Positions 1 to 8,773 of a stretch of 64,000 nt of DNA are shown piece after piece (position 1 is the stretch's first letter; every line of letters begins with the position of its first letter). Origin of the DNA: Ornithinibacillus sp047228935 (GTDB taxonomy: Bacteria; Bacillota; Bacilli; Bacillales; Amphibacillaceae); the NCBI RefSeq assembly GCF_047228935.1, contig NZ_JBFEGG010000001.1, forward strand, positions 992,001-1,056,000, read 5' to 3'. The notes beneath the pieces were generated by a model. The model saw only the letters and a list, made by a program, of their open reading frames with translations, ran no database searches and was not told the DNA's origin. A program made the position numbers and the translations under genes.

Positions 1-1
1 T

Positions 2-436
2 GACGGACAAATTATTGAAGATCCAAAGGATGCATTTCGAGAGATAGTAAATCGGAGGGTTGATAGTCAACCAATATTCACACAACTTTTGCTTGCTTCC
101 TTTCTATTATTTTTTGTTGAGATTGCAATTAGAAGGTTTGGAACGATTCCCATTCTTGCAAAGCTAAATCAAAGAAAAGAAAATTTAAAGAAAAAGCATG
201 AAGGAAAGAAGAAAACTCTAAATCAAACGTTTGACCAATTAAAGTCAGCTAGTAAAAAGAGAACAAGTTCTCCAATAACGACAAAGAAGCAAATTCAACA
301 TGTGGAAGCGAAGCCTAAAAAACAATATAATAATAACGTATCTTCAACCTCCGAACCTAAACCATCCTACATACAGGAAAGTACAGAAGATCGTATGAAA
401 CGCTTATTAGATGCAAAAAACAGAAAAAGTAGATAG
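2..436 (+). CDS. C-terminal end of a membrane-anchored protein (5' end outside window)
   Basis: The reading frame is open from the window edge, so only the last 144 residues are visible. A hydrophobic segment (about residues 29-42, LLLASFLLFFVEIAIRR) is followed by a basic, low-complexity tail rich in Lys, Gln and Ser. A late transmembrane helix ending in an IAIRR-like motif, preceded by a soluble part, resembles the C-terminus of large VWA or glutamine-amidotransferase-like membrane proteins of bacilli. That family assignment is a guess from the tail alone. The tail is probably cytoplasmic, by the positive-inside rule. Confidence 0.6.
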   Translation, partial: DGQIIEDPKDAFREIVNRRVDSQPIFTQLLLASFLLFFVEIAIRRFGTIPILAKLNQRKENLKKKHEGKKKTLNQTFDQLKSASKKRTSSPITTKKQIQHVEAKPKKQYNNNVSSTSEPKPSYIQESTEDRMKRLLDAKNRKSR

Positions 437-622
437 AAGTAGGAGATTTTAACCAGGGTATCAATAGGTAAAAGAAGTAAGAAAAAATTCATCCACGAAA
501 GATGTTATTAGGGATATAAAGTGTAACTACAATAGATGATAAGTTGCTTGAATAGGCAAATAGAACAATACCGAATCTAATTTGGTAATAATAAATTATA
601 ACTACCTATAGGTAAATATAAT

Positions 623-663
623 AAAACAATCACAATCAGAGTCTAATTGAATGTGATTGTTTT
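623..663. terminator. Bidirectional terminator between the partial gene and the PLA2-like gene
   Basis: Perfect 12-bp inverted repeat AAAACAATCACA / TGTGATTGTTTT with a 17-nt loop. The A and T ends give a U-rich tail in either direction. It lies just past the stop of the minus-strand PLA2-like gene and after the plus-strand partial gene. Confidence 0.75.
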
Positions 664-670
664 ATTATAT

Positions 671-910
671 TTAAAAACTCATTTTAAATGAGATCACTCG
701 ATACATCAGACGTGCATCTCTACCTAATTTATCTCTCCTATGCAAGTATGGTTGGAGCTGTCTTAAAAACACATCATCACAAACTCTTCTTGAAACAGGG
801 TTACGATAGCAAATATCATGTTGCATGCAAAAATAGTCGAGTTGATTGGTGGGTGTCCCTGGACCACTACATCTTGGCCCACAGTATCGATATCCCGGTA
901 AACATACCAT
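671..910 (-). CDS. Small phospholipase A2-like protein (parvovirus VP1-like PLA2 fold)
   Basis: A 79-residue protein. Near the N-terminus it has a calcium-loop-like YRYCGPRCSGPGTP (residues 7-20), then the catalytic-type CMQHDICY (about 28-35) with the His-Asp pair, then a further RRVCDD that could supply the second active-site Asp. It ends in GRDARLMYRVISFKMSF. This layout matches the small signal-less PLA2-like proteins of bacilli, related to the parvovirus VP1 PLA2 domain. There is no signal peptide, so it is probably cytoplasmic or spore-associated; no function is proven. A strong Shine-Dalgarno AAGGAGGG precedes the ATG. It stands alone in its own transcription unit. Confidence 0.8.
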   Translation of the reverse strand: MVCLPGYRYCGPRCSGPGTPTNQLDYFCMQHDICYRNPVSRRVCDDVFLRQLQPYLHRRDKLGRDARLMYRVISFKMSF

Positions 911-1109
911 CTTTATCCCTCCTTTATCTGCAACATTATTGAAAATATATAAGTTTTTAAAACTATATATGTTATTGGGCTAATATAAGAGAGATGAGAT
1001 TAATTGCAGCTGAAATGAAGCATACAAATAGATTAATACAATTTATTCAGGTATTCTGTATAAGTGAAAATTTTTGTCAGATTATTTGAAAGTAGGAGAG
1101 AGGGTTTAT

Positions 1110-2561
1110 ATGCAGAATATAGCTATAAATAGAAAAATGATTGTTACATTACTTCTAGCTGGATCTTTTATTGCCATTTTAAATCAAACGTTAATGATTA
1201 CAGCAATTCCTCCAATTATGGAAGAAATGGGAATTACACCAAACACTGCTCAATGGTTAACGACAGTGTTTATGTTAGTAAATGGGATCATGATCCCGGT
1301 TAGTGCATTTTTATTAGAACGATTTACGACAAGACAATTGTTTATTACCGCAATGAGTATATTTGCAATTGGAACGTTAGTTGCAGGAATTGCTCCTAAT
1401 TTTTCTACATTATTAGTAGGGCGAGTTATCCAATCCGCTGGAGCGGGGGTAATGTTACCTCTTATGCAGACTGTATTTCTAATGATATTCCCTGTACATA
1501 AACGTGGTGCAGCTATGGGCTTAATTGGTTTAGTCATCTCGTTTGCACCAGCTATTGGTCCCGCCTTATCTGGGTATGTAACAGAGCATTCTTCATGGAG
1601 ATTGTTATTCTTTATTATTCTGCCAATTGCGATTATCGATATTGCTGTTGCCTTTTTTGCGCTGAAAAATGTCACGGAACTGCAGAAGCCTAAATTAGAT
1701 ATTATATCAATTATTTTATCGTCTTTTGGATTTGGTGGATTACTATATGGGTTTACATCTGCCGGAAATAATGGGTGGTTCGCTTTGATGACTATTCTAT
1801 CACTAGCTGTTGGATTAGTAGCACTTATTGGATTTATATTACGTCAATTAAAATTAAAGCACCCTATGCTCGAGTTCAGAGTGTTTACTTATTCTATCTT
1901 TCCTTTAGCTGTTGCAATTGGAATGATTACTTTCATGGGATTAATCGGGGTGGAAACGTTAATACCTCTTTATATGCAAAACATGCGTGACTTTACTGCC
2001 TTCGAAGCAGGGCTAGCATTGTTACCTGGGGCATTAATAACAGGTTTCATGTCACCAATAACTGGTAGAATATTTGATAAATTTGGTGCCAAGAAATTAG
2101 TTATGGTTGGTTTACTCATTATAACTGTTTCATCACTTGCTTTTATTAATTTAGATACGACAACATCATTTGCCTATATGACTATTATGTATGGAATTCG
2201 AATGTTTGGTCTATCTATGGTCATGATGCCAATAGCTACTGCTGGTTTAAATCAATTACCAAAACGATTAATTCCGCATGGTGCAGCGATGGATAACACG
2301 ATGAGACAAATTGCAGCATCTATTGGAACTGCCATACTCGTTACCGTTATGACGACATCAGAAGAAAGTGCAATAAGTAAGGAAATAGTAAATCCTGATA
2401 TTTACGGTGCAAATATAGCATTTATCGTGGTAGCTGGATTATCCTTTATCGGATTGGTCATTTCTTGTTTTATAAAAGACCAACGACTACCACAGGAGGA
2501 ATTAGAGAGAATAGATCAAGAGAGATTAAAAGAAAGAGAACTTAAAGAAATAGAACAATAG
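1110..2561 (+). CDS. DHA2-family MFS multidrug efflux transporter (14 TM)
   Basis: A 483-residue integral membrane protein with about 14 hydrophobic helices, the length and pattern of the EmrB/QacA (DHA2) drug:H+ antiporters. The N-terminus contains LLAGSFIAILNQTLMITAIP, where DHA2 members carry the conserved TM1 motif. Loop 2-3 (ERFTTRQLF) and the antiporter-type helix RVIQSAGAGVMLPL (motif C-like region further on: GLVISFAPAIGPALSGY) are present. The ATG at 1110 is preferred over an upstream in-frame TTG because AGGAGAGAGG sits just before it. The C-terminal tail is highly charged. The substrate cannot be read from sequence. It appears monocistronic and is followed by a hairpin. Confidence 0.85.
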   Translation: MQNIAINRKMIVTLLLAGSFIAILNQTLMITAIPPIMEEMGITPNTAQWLTTVFMLVNGIMIPVSAFLLERFTTRQLFITAMSIFAIGTLVAGIAPNFSTLLVGRVIQSAGAGVMLPLMQTVFLMIFPVHKRGAAMGLIGLVISFAPAIGPALSGYVTEHSSWRLLFFIILPIAIIDIAVAFFALKNVTELQKPKLDIISIILSSFGFGGLLYGFTSAGNNGWFALMTILSLAVGLVALIGFILRQLKLKHPMLEFRVFTYSIFPLAVAIGMITFMGLIGVETLIPLYMQNMRDFTAFEAGLALLPGALITGFMSPITGRIFDKFGAKKLVMVGLLIITVSSLAFINLDTTTSFAYMTIMYGIRMFGLSMVMMPIATAGLNQLPKRLIPHGAAMDNTMRQIAASIGTAILVTVMTTSEESAISKEIVNPDIYGANIAFIVVAGLSFIGLVISCFIKDQRLPQEELERIDQERLKERELKEIEQ

Positions 2562-2574
2562 AAAAATTATAAAT

Positions 2575-2603
2575 AGCCGGATATCCTTTTAGGGTATCCG
2601 GCT
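2575..2603 (+). terminator. Terminator-like hairpin after the DHA2 transporter
   Basis: Stem AGCCGGATATCC pairs with GGGTATCCGGCT (12 bp with one G-T pair, 5-nt loop), 14 bases past the stop codon. The following tract (AAATTTA) is only weakly U-rich. Confidence 0.65.
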
Positions 2604-2827
2604 AAATTTATGACACAAAAAAGCCCCTCTACCATTGTAAGTAGGGGAACTAAACATTATTAAGAACCTATGTTCGTTATGTGGGACATTTTAAATAAAG
2701 CCCTATATTGGCTAACTTTTATAATATTAGTATAAATCATTTTGTAATATAAGTCTATATTTTTCTGAAATTTTAATTTATCGTTGAAAATACCTGGCTG
2801 GGGATATTTATGAGGGGGGTAAAAACG

Positions 2828-4063
2828 TTGAAGTGGCTTTCCTGGGATTTAAATTTAAAAACTAGATTGATAGGTGAAACGCTCTTTAATATGTTATTTT
2901 GGATGTATTTTCCGTTTTTGACAATATACTTTAGTGATACGCTTGGGCTCGTTGAGGCAGGTTTAATGATGACGGCACCTTCATTAATTAGTATCTTTGG
3001 CGGAATGATTGGTGGCTATATTACCGATCAATACGGAAGGCGAAAAATTATGCTCATTGGGGCATTTATGCAGGCTCTTTTCTTTGCACTATTTGCACTA
3101 TCCTTTTCCCCTTATATGGATTACATTGCTTTTCTTGGAATAAGTCTTGGTAAGTCTATCTACCGGCCCGCAAGTTCGGCAATGGTTGCTGATTTAGTTC
3201 CTGAAAATGAAAGAAGGAGTGTATTCGCGACTTTTGTATCAGCTAATAATCTAGGAGCGGTTTTCGGTCCGATCATAGGTGCCGTTTTATTTTTCCAATA
3301 TCGAAGTGAGCTTTTATGGACTTGTACGGTAGTTACGTTTCTCTATTCCATTGCTATCTTTTTCTTAATCAAAGAAACGATACCTATAAAAAACGAGGAA
3401 GATGTACAAAGGATGAAATTAATATCAGTAGTAAAAAATCAAGTTCTCAACTATCTCGTCATACTTAAAGATAAAGTTTTCTTTCTATATATACTTGGCG
3501 GTATTTTTATAACTATATCGATTATGCAATTGGACCTTTATTTAGCCATTTATATAAGAAATTTTGTTCCAACGCAAAATTTATTTTCTATAGGAGCCTG
3601 GACAGTACATCTAAGTAGTGAAGAAGTGTTTGGTTGGATGTTAGGACTTAATGGATTATTATTTGTTATTTGTGTAATCCCGGTAATCAACATGTTGGAA
3701 AAATGGAGTGATAGAAATTCTTTGATTCTAGCAGCCAGTTTATCTGGAGTAGGTATGTTTTTAGTTGGATTGACGACAAACGCATGGTTACTATTTGGAA
3801 TTACAATCATTTTAACTTTAGGTGAAATCATTCATGGACCTGTCGTACAAAACTTTATCAGTAAGTATGCACCAATAAATGCAAGAGGACAGTATATGGG
3901 GGCATCTGATCTTCAATACTCACTCGGGAGATTCGCTGCACCAATTACAGTTGTATTTTCTGTATCATTATCTCCAATTTTAATATTTGGCTTTATTATG
4001 ACCTGTGCAATAGTTAGTGCAATAATCTATATCATTATGTTTAGGTTATTATCAAATATATAG
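2828..4063 (+). CDS. MFS transporter (12 TM, DHA1-like)
   Basis: About 411 residues with twelve hydrophobic helices. The loop 2-3 motif GGYITDQYGRRKIMLIG is the classical MFS GxxxDRxGRRK signature, and the first half ends near GAVFGPIIGAVLF (motif C-like). A substantial central loop (about residues 185-205) separates the two halves. The family is proton-driven small-molecule transport; the substrate is unknown. Start choice: GAGGGGGG precedes the TTG at 2828 at ideal distance, whereas the ATG at 2810 has only a weaker GGGG upstream. An ATG start would add six residues. It is not in an obvious operon. Confidence 0.8.
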   Translation: MKWLSWDLNLKTRLIGETLFNMLFWMYFPFLTIYFSDTLGLVEAGLMMTAPSLISIFGGMIGGYITDQYGRRKIMLIGAFMQALFFALFALSFSPYMDYIAFLGISLGKSIYRPASSAMVADLVPENERRSVFATFVSANNLGAVFGPIIGAVLFFQYRSELLWTCTVVTFLYSIAIFFLIKETIPIKNEEDVQRMKLISVVKNQVLNYLVILKDKVFFLYILGGIFITISIMQLDLYLAIYIRNFVPTQNLFSIGAWTVHLSSEEVFGWMLGLNGLLFVICVIPVINMLEKWSDRNSLILAASLSGVGMFLVGLTTNAWLLFGITIILTLGEIIHGPVVQNFISKYAPINARGQYMGASDLQYSLGRFAAPITVVFSVSLSPILIFGFIMTCAIVSAIIYIIMFRLLSNI

Positions 4064-4492
4064 CGTGAGGTGTAGTAGTGTTAACCAATGAATTAATTAT
4101 TCCAGTTCCCTTTATCGCTCGATGCGCTAATTAAGTATCCTAGCAAATAAGCAACTACCAATTATAAATTCATAGTAAGGTGCACCGATGTATGCGTGCT
4201 ACTCAGATTACAAAGTAATAATATTTGTTACAAATCTCATTAGAATATAGAGGTGTCAATACTATATCCATGTTATTTTATTCATATATTGCATTTATTT
4301 TCCAATTAATTAGATGGAGCATTTGTCCATTAACTTAAATAGTACTAGTATTTTTAACTGATGAGTATGGTTTATTAACATTCTAAACAGTCTTAATGGA
4401 AAAATAATCCATAATTATTACAAAAAACGTGTGCTATGATGTGGTTGTAAGTTGATAAACAAATTTTCATCGAAAAAGGAGCGGGAAGTTCA
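4064..4492. other. Gene-free stretch
   Basis: Very AT-rich; no coding frame or clear hairpin is seen. A TATGAT at 4435-4440 is a plausible -10 element for the CAP gene that follows, but no good -35 could be placed. Nothing else is recognised. Confidence 0.4.
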
Positions 4493-5257
4493 ATGTTTAA
4501 AAAAATAGGTATTGTCACAGCCTTATCAGCGACTTTAATTTTGGGAGCAGCTTTTGATACGGCAAATGCTGAATCAAATACCTCATATAACTATAAAGTC
4601 TACTATTCAATTAATGGAGAAAATGGTAATTTAAGTAGGGAAGATGCACAAGTTAAAATTAATGATTTATTCAATAAATGGATGGAGAAATATCTAATTG
4701 ATTGGGAAGATTCAAATGAGGAACCAGTTCAAAAAGAAGAACCTTCTCAACCAGAAAAGCCTGAGCAAAACCAAACGCAGGTAAGTGAACCAACGAAAGA
4801 ACAAGCACCTGTACAAGTTCCATCTAAAGAACAAGTAACACAAGAAGAACCAGATAATGGCCAATCTAATATTTCTGAACTTAGTCAATTTGAGCAAGAT
4901 GTAGTCGATCTTACTAATCAAGAAAGAGAGAAGTATGGTTTATCACCGTTAAAAATCGATTTAGAATTAAGTAAAGTAGCGAAAGAAAAATCTCGTGATA
5001 TGGCATCAAACAATTACTTTAGCCATAATAGTCCTAATTATGGTTCGCCATTTGACATGATGAAAAGCTTTGGAATAACTTACCATACTGCAGGAGAAAA
5101 TATTGCCAAAGGTCAACGCTCTCCAGAGGAAGTAGTCAATGCATGGATGAACAGTGAAGGTCACCGTGCCAATATTTTAAACGCGAACTTTACACACATT
5201 GGTGTAGGATACGTGGAACAAGGAAACTTGTGGACACAACAATTTATCGGTAAATAA
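4493..5257 (+). CDS. Secreted CAP-domain (SCP/YkwD-like) protein
   Basis: 254 residues. An N-terminal signal peptide (MFKKIGIVTALSATLILGAA, cleavage probably after ANA at about residue 27) exports it. A short folded region is followed by a Glu/Pro/Gln-rich linker (about 80-130). The C-terminal CAP domain (about 140-254) has the family hallmarks: LTNQEREKYGLSPL, FSHNSP with its His, AGENIA, a central HRANILN motif, and GVGY near the end. CAP proteins of bacilli are cell-wall or extracellular proteins of uncertain activity, and YkwD is the usual comparison. A good GGAGCGGG Shine-Dalgarno precedes the ATG. It is monocistronic. Confidence 0.88.
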   Translation: MFKKIGIVTALSATLILGAAFDTANAESNTSYNYKVYYSINGENGNLSREDAQVKINDLFNKWMEKYLIDWEDSNEEPVQKEEPSQPEKPEQNQTQVSEPTKEQAPVQVPSKEQVTQEEPDNGQSNISELSQFEQDVVDLTNQEREKYGLSPLKIDLELSKVAKEKSRDMASNNYFSHNSPNYGSPFDMMKSFGITYHTAGENIAKGQRSPEEVVNAWMNSEGHRANILNANFTHIGVGYVEQGNLWTQQFIGK

Positions 5258-5270
5258 TTTTTATACATGA

Positions 5271-5302
5271 AGAGATTAGCGGTTCTGCTAATCTCTTTTT
5301 TG
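5271..5302 (+). terminator. Intrinsic terminator after the CAP gene
   Basis: Perfect 10-bp stem AGAGATTAGC / GCTAATCTCT, loop GGTTCT, followed immediately by a T run. Confidence 0.9.
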
Positions 5303-5453
5303 TCATTACTATACAAATAGTTTTTAATATATTTTTCAACTATAAGCATATTACTTGGTGTTAGTACTAGGTTCTATATTATAATAATAGACATTCCTCT
5401 TTAACTGTCTCAGTACGGTTAGGTGGATATTATAAAAAAGATTGGAGATTATT

Positions 5454-6905
5454 ATGACATCAAAGATTAAACTACCTACGTATAAATATTACACAAATGG
5501 TGAATGGAAAGAGAGTAATACCGGACAGACTATTGATATTCAGTCTCCGTATCTTTCAGAAACATTGGGTAAAATTCAATCGATATCACAAGATGAAGTT
5601 GATGAAGTAATTAGTTCCGCTCATGACGCTCAGAAATCGTGGGCCAAGGTTTCATTACAAGACCGTGCGAACTACTTATATAAATGGGCAGATGAACTAA
5701 TCAATATGCAAGATGAACTTGCAGAAATTATCATGAAAGAAGTTGGGAAAGCTGCTAATGATGCCAAGAAAGAGGTAGTACGTACAGCTGACTTCGTCCG
5801 ATATACAGTTGAAGAAGCACTCCATATGCATGGCGAAAGTATGATGGGGGACAGTTTTCCTGGTGGATCAAAGTCAAAGCTTGCCATTATTAATCGTGTA
5901 CCAAGAGGGGTTATACTTGCGATTTCTCCGTTTAATTATCCAGTAAACTTAGCAGCAGCTAAAATCGCACCAGCATTAATGGCAGGAAATGCAGTTGTCT
6001 TTAAACCAGCTACACAGGGTTCCCTAAGTGGTATTAAGATGATTGAAGCCTTAGATAAAGCTGGACTACCAAAAGGTATATTAGGATTAGTTACTGGCCG
6101 TGGATCAGTAATTGGTGATTATTTAGTAGAACATAAGGGAATAAATATGATTTCTTTCACTGGCGGAACAAAAACCGGTGTACAGCTTGCTAAAAAAGCA
6201 AGTATGGTTCCATTAGTACTTGAACTAGGTGGAAAAGATCCTGGTATTGTAAGGGAAGATGCTAATTTACATGAAGCTGCGAAGCATATTATAAGTGGAG
6301 CTTTTTCCTACTCGGGACAACGCTGTACAGCAATCAAACGTGTATTAGTTCATGAAAGTGTAGCTGATAAGCTAGTAATCTTGTTAAAGGAACAAGTTGA
6401 AAAGCTAACGGTGGGATCACCAGAAGAAAATAGTGTAATTGTTCCATTAATTAATACTAAATCAGCAGATTTTGTTCAAGAGTTAGTCAATGACGCTGTA
6501 GAAAAAGGAGCAACAGTAGTAACTGGAAATAAAAGAGAAGGGAATTTAATTTATCCAACTCTCTTGGATCATGTAACAGAAGAAATGGATGTTGCCTGGG
6601 AGGAACCATTCGGACCAATTCTTCCTATTATACGAGTTTCTTCAGATGAAGAAGCGATCCGTATTGCTAATGAATCAGAATATGGCTTACAAGCTAGTGT
6701 CTTTACTAAAGATATAAATCGAGCATTCGCAATTGCCAACCGAATTGAAGCAGGTTCTGTTCAAATAAATGGTCGTACTGAACGTGGCCCAGATCATTTT
6801 CCGTTTATTGGTGTTAAAGGTTCTGGTATGGGTGCACAAGGAATACGTAAGAGTCTAGAGTCTATGACACAGGAAAAAGTAACAGTATTAAATATAGTAG
6901 AATAA
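5454..6905 (+). CDS. gapN: NADP-dependent glyceraldehyde-3-phosphate dehydrogenase (non-phosphorylating)
   Basis: 483-residue aldehyde dehydrogenase. It would oxidise glyceraldehyde-3-phosphate directly to 3-phosphoglycerate and make NADPH in the cytosol, bypassing the ATP-forming step. The Rossmann and catalytic regions are intact: AISPFNYPVNLAAAKIAPAL, FTGGTKTG, catalytic-base Glu in LELGGKDPGIV, nucleophile Cys in YSGQRCTAIKRV, and EEPFGPILPI. The overall sequence closely parallels streptococcal GapN, including the KREGNLIYP and ESEYGLQASVFT stretches. The start at ATG 5454 follows TTGGAGATT; an in-frame TTG four codons earlier overlaps that site and is unlikely. The last codons and stop lie inside a tandem duplication. 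Confidence 0.92.
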   Translation: MTSKIKLPTYKYYTNGEWKESNTGQTIDIQSPYLSETLGKIQSISQDEVDEVISSAHDAQKSWAKVSLQDRANYLYKWADELINMQDELAEIIMKEVGKAANDAKKEVVRTADFVRYTVEEALHMHGESMMGDSFPGGSKSKLAIINRVPRGVILAISPFNYPVNLAAAKIAPALMAGNAVVFKPATQGSLSGIKMIEALDKAGLPKGILGLVTGRGSVIGDYLVEHKGINMISFTGGTKTGVQLAKKASMVPLVLELGGKDPGIVREDANLHEAAKHIISGAFSYSGQRCTAIKRVLVHESVADKLVILLKEQVEKLTVGSPEENSVIVPLINTKSADFVQELVNDAVEKGATVVTGNKREGNLIYPTLLDHVTEEMDVAWEEPFGPILPIIRVSSDEEAIRIANESEYGLQASVFTKDINRAFAIANRIEAGSVQINGRTERGPDHFPFIGVKGSGMGAQGIRKSLESMTQEKVTVLNIVE

Positions 6906-6927
6906 AGTATTAAATATAGTAGAATAA
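6884..6927. repeat. 22-bp perfect tandem duplication across the gapN stop codon
   Basis: The unit AGTATTAAATATAGTAGAA plus TAA occurs twice back to back (6884-6905 and 6906-6927). The first copy encodes the last residues and stop of gapN; the second is non-coding. It looks like a slippage duplication. Confidence 0.9.
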
Positions 6928-6937
6928 TTAGTTTAAT

Positions 6938-6968
6938 GATCAGGGATATTTTCCCTGGTCTTTTAATT
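6938..6968 (+). terminator. Intrinsic terminator of gapN
   Basis: Stem GATCAGGGA / TCCCTGGTC (9 bp, one G-T pair) followed by TTTTAATTTT. Confidence 0.85.
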
Positions 6969-7188
6969 TTAGACTATAAGTAGTTTATATCGTAAATGAC
7001 CAGTTGCACAATAATACTAACGATTAAAACACAATTATATTTTTTGTTTTTAGTAAGTATTATTGTGAGACTGTAGAATTAGCCAATTCGACGAAAAACG
7101 TAACATTTCTATTTAAATTTACATTATAGTTCGTACAGTTACATTATAGATAGTAAATTTACAATAAAGTTTATAAACAAATTTTTAC

Positions 7189-7223
7189 AACCTCTGCCCT
7201 TAAATAGGACAGAGGTTTTTTTT
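7189..7223 (+). terminator. Orphan intrinsic terminator
   Basis: Stem AACCTCTG / CAGAGGTT (8 bp) followed by eight T residues. No open reading frame precedes it: the gapN terminator lies 220 bases upstream and no coding frame is seen between. It may end a short untranslated transcript starting within 6970-7180. The rest of 6969-7404 is AT-rich without genes. Confidence 0.7.
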
Positions 7224-7404
7224 GTTGGTTACTATATAGTGAGTGAAAATCCTACAAATAATCGTTATTATTTAGGGACTGTCTGAGCTAAGAATTGCTT
7301 TTTTATGTTAAAATGCATATAGGATTCTGAATTTTAAGTTCTTCAACTAAATGTACAGGTTAGTGGAAGAAAGGGTTACAAATAATCAATTAGGGGTGAA
7401 AAGG

Positions 7405-7977
7405 ATGAAAGAAACCATCATTCAATATATGAAGCGTTTTTCAAATTTAAGTGATGCTGAACTTGAAAAAATAGCTGATGCTCTCCAGGTAACCACCTTT
7501 GAAAAAGGAACCATTTTATTACATCAAGGTGAGGTTCCGGACAAATGTTATTTTATCTTAAAAGGGTGTGTACGACAGTATGCGGTAGATGAGAACGGGA
7601 AAGAAGTCACCTATAACTTTTTTACTGAAGAGGAGAGTGTCACTATATTTAACCAGAATGCGAATGATTTATCCTCCAACTATACAATCTGCTGTATGGA
7701 AGACTGTGTTTTAGTTGAAGGTGATTTAGCAATCGAACAGGATATGTACAACTTATTTCCTGGTTTAGAAAAAATGACGCGCAAAATCATAGAAAACAAT
7801 ATCAGTGAAATGCACTATGATTTTGCAGCGTTTATGTCCTCAACTCCCCAAGAACGATACGAAGAACTACTGAAAAAGAGACCCGGGCTGGAAAACAGAG
7901 TACCTCAGCACCAACTAGCAAGCTATCTCGGTATAACCCCTGAATCATTATCTCGGATCAAAAAGCGCATTAATTAG
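7405..7977 (+). CDS. Crp/Fnr-family transcription regulator
   Basis: 190 residues. The N-terminal part is a cyclic-nucleotide-binding-like beta barrel (about 10-125), with GTILLHQGEVPDKCYFILKGCVRQY and a TYNFFTEEESV segment. The C-terminal part (about 140-190) is a winged helix-turn-helix; HQLASYLGITPESLSRIKKR is the recognition region. There is no N-terminal Cys cluster, so it is not an oxygen-sensing [4Fe-4S] FNR. The ATG at 7405 has AGGGGTG plus AAAGG upstream and is preferred to an in-frame ATG 18 codons earlier. It converges with the DUF4386 gene (24 bp between stops), whose promoter region carries a matching palindrome. The ligand is unknown. Confidence 0.85.
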   Translation: MKETIIQYMKRFSNLSDAELEKIADALQVTTFEKGTILLHQGEVPDKCYFILKGCVRQYAVDENGKEVTYNFFTEEESVTIFNQNANDLSSNYTICCMEDCVLVEGDLAIEQDMYNLFPGLEKMTRKIIENNISEMHYDFAAFMSSTPQERYEELLKKRPGLENRVPQHQLASYLGITPESLSRIKKRIN

Positions 7978-8001
7978 GGTCACTTTTGAATTTGTCTATG
8001 G

Positions 8002-8703
8002 TCATATTTTTCTTCCTTTCAACAAAAGCCAAATCCCAAATGCAAGCTCCCCAATTGTCATTGGGATGATTAAAACCATTTCGATGAGAGAAGTTGTTTT
8101 GTCTAATTGTGGAACGAAACCATGTAAAACATGAGTTAGCATGTAGCTTCCACCTGCTATAACTAATAGGATACTGATGACTTTTGGAATGTAGTTCGAC
8201 TTCAATGCAATAATTCCTATCAAGATTAGATGTGCACCGAATATGATTAATCCTAGTGACCAAATAGAATCGAATGCCGACATGGATGCCATAATATCAG
8301 AGGGTGCAAGTTCAGTAACTTCACCAGACATTTGTTGGCGAACTAGGTTGCTCGAAATCAATAGGTGGGAAACTGCCATGGCTAAAATTGCGGTGTAGAT
8401 AAGACGAAGCCACCCAGCCAAAAGCGATAATTCACGATGAATCGGTTTCAAGAATACATAAAAAGCCCATGAAACTAAGATATCCGATAGAATTATCACA
8501 ACCCATCCAAGTATTCCCAATTGGAATAAAGATAGCGATGCTTCGATATTTTGTAAGGTGATGACAGCTTCAGCACTGACTACTAATGAATTATGAACAT
8601 ACCCATACGAAAAAGCAGCAGCCATGCCCATAATAATTAAGGATATTCCAGCAATAACGGCGGGAATGTGTTGACTATTGAACGAATTACTTTGATTTGT
8701 CAT
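8002..8703 (-). CDS. DUF4386-family membrane protein
   Basis: 233 residues with six or seven hydrophobic helices. The N-terminal helix (AVIAGISLIIMGMAAAFSYGYVHNSL), a central SDILVSWAFYVFLKP and the LAGWLRLIYTAIL segment fit the DUF4386 family, whose function is unknown. An AAAGGAGGA Shine-Dalgarno precedes the ATG. The convergent Crp/Fnr regulator is the likely controller: a perfect TTGAC-TTAA-GTCAA palindrome lies about 55 bp upstream of the start. Pairing of DUF4386 proteins with such regulators is consistent with a dedicated switch, which is inference. Confidence 0.82.
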   Translation of the reverse strand: MTNQSNSFNSQHIPAVIAGISLIIMGMAAAFSYGYVHNSLVVSAEAVITLQNIEASLSLFQLGILGWVVIILSDILVSWAFYVFLKPIHRELSLLAGWLRLIYTAILAMAVSHLLISSNLVRQQMSGEVTELAPSDIMASMSAFDSIWSLGLIIFGAHLILIGIIALKSNYIPKVISILLVIAGGSYMLTHVLHGFVPQLDKTTSLIEMVLIIPMTIGELAFGIWLLLKGRKI

Positions 8704-8757
8704 GTAAATCCTCCTTTTTCAATTTTATTTATTGTAATGGAGGAAGTCAGGGACCTC

Positions 8758-8773
8758 ATTGACTTAAGTCAAT
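8758..8773 (-). promoter_or_regulatory. FNR-like operator upstream of the DUF4386 gene
   Basis: Perfect 16-bp palindrome ATTGACTTAAGTCAAT. Its core TTGAC-N4-GTCAA has the spacing of Crp/Fnr boxes (FNR consensus TTGAT-N4-ATCAA). It is probably bound by the regulator encoded at 7405-7977. Confidence 0.65.

Noticed and set aside
1250..1675. Minus-strand frame inside the DHA2 transporter
   Set aside because: Antisense of a hydrophobic gene; composition is that of a shadow, no ribosome site.
2611..2623. TGACACAAAAAAG outside the element, resembling a TnsB box
   Set aside because: A single box with no partner; a ten-base match of this composition is expected by chance roughly once in a few windows of this size.
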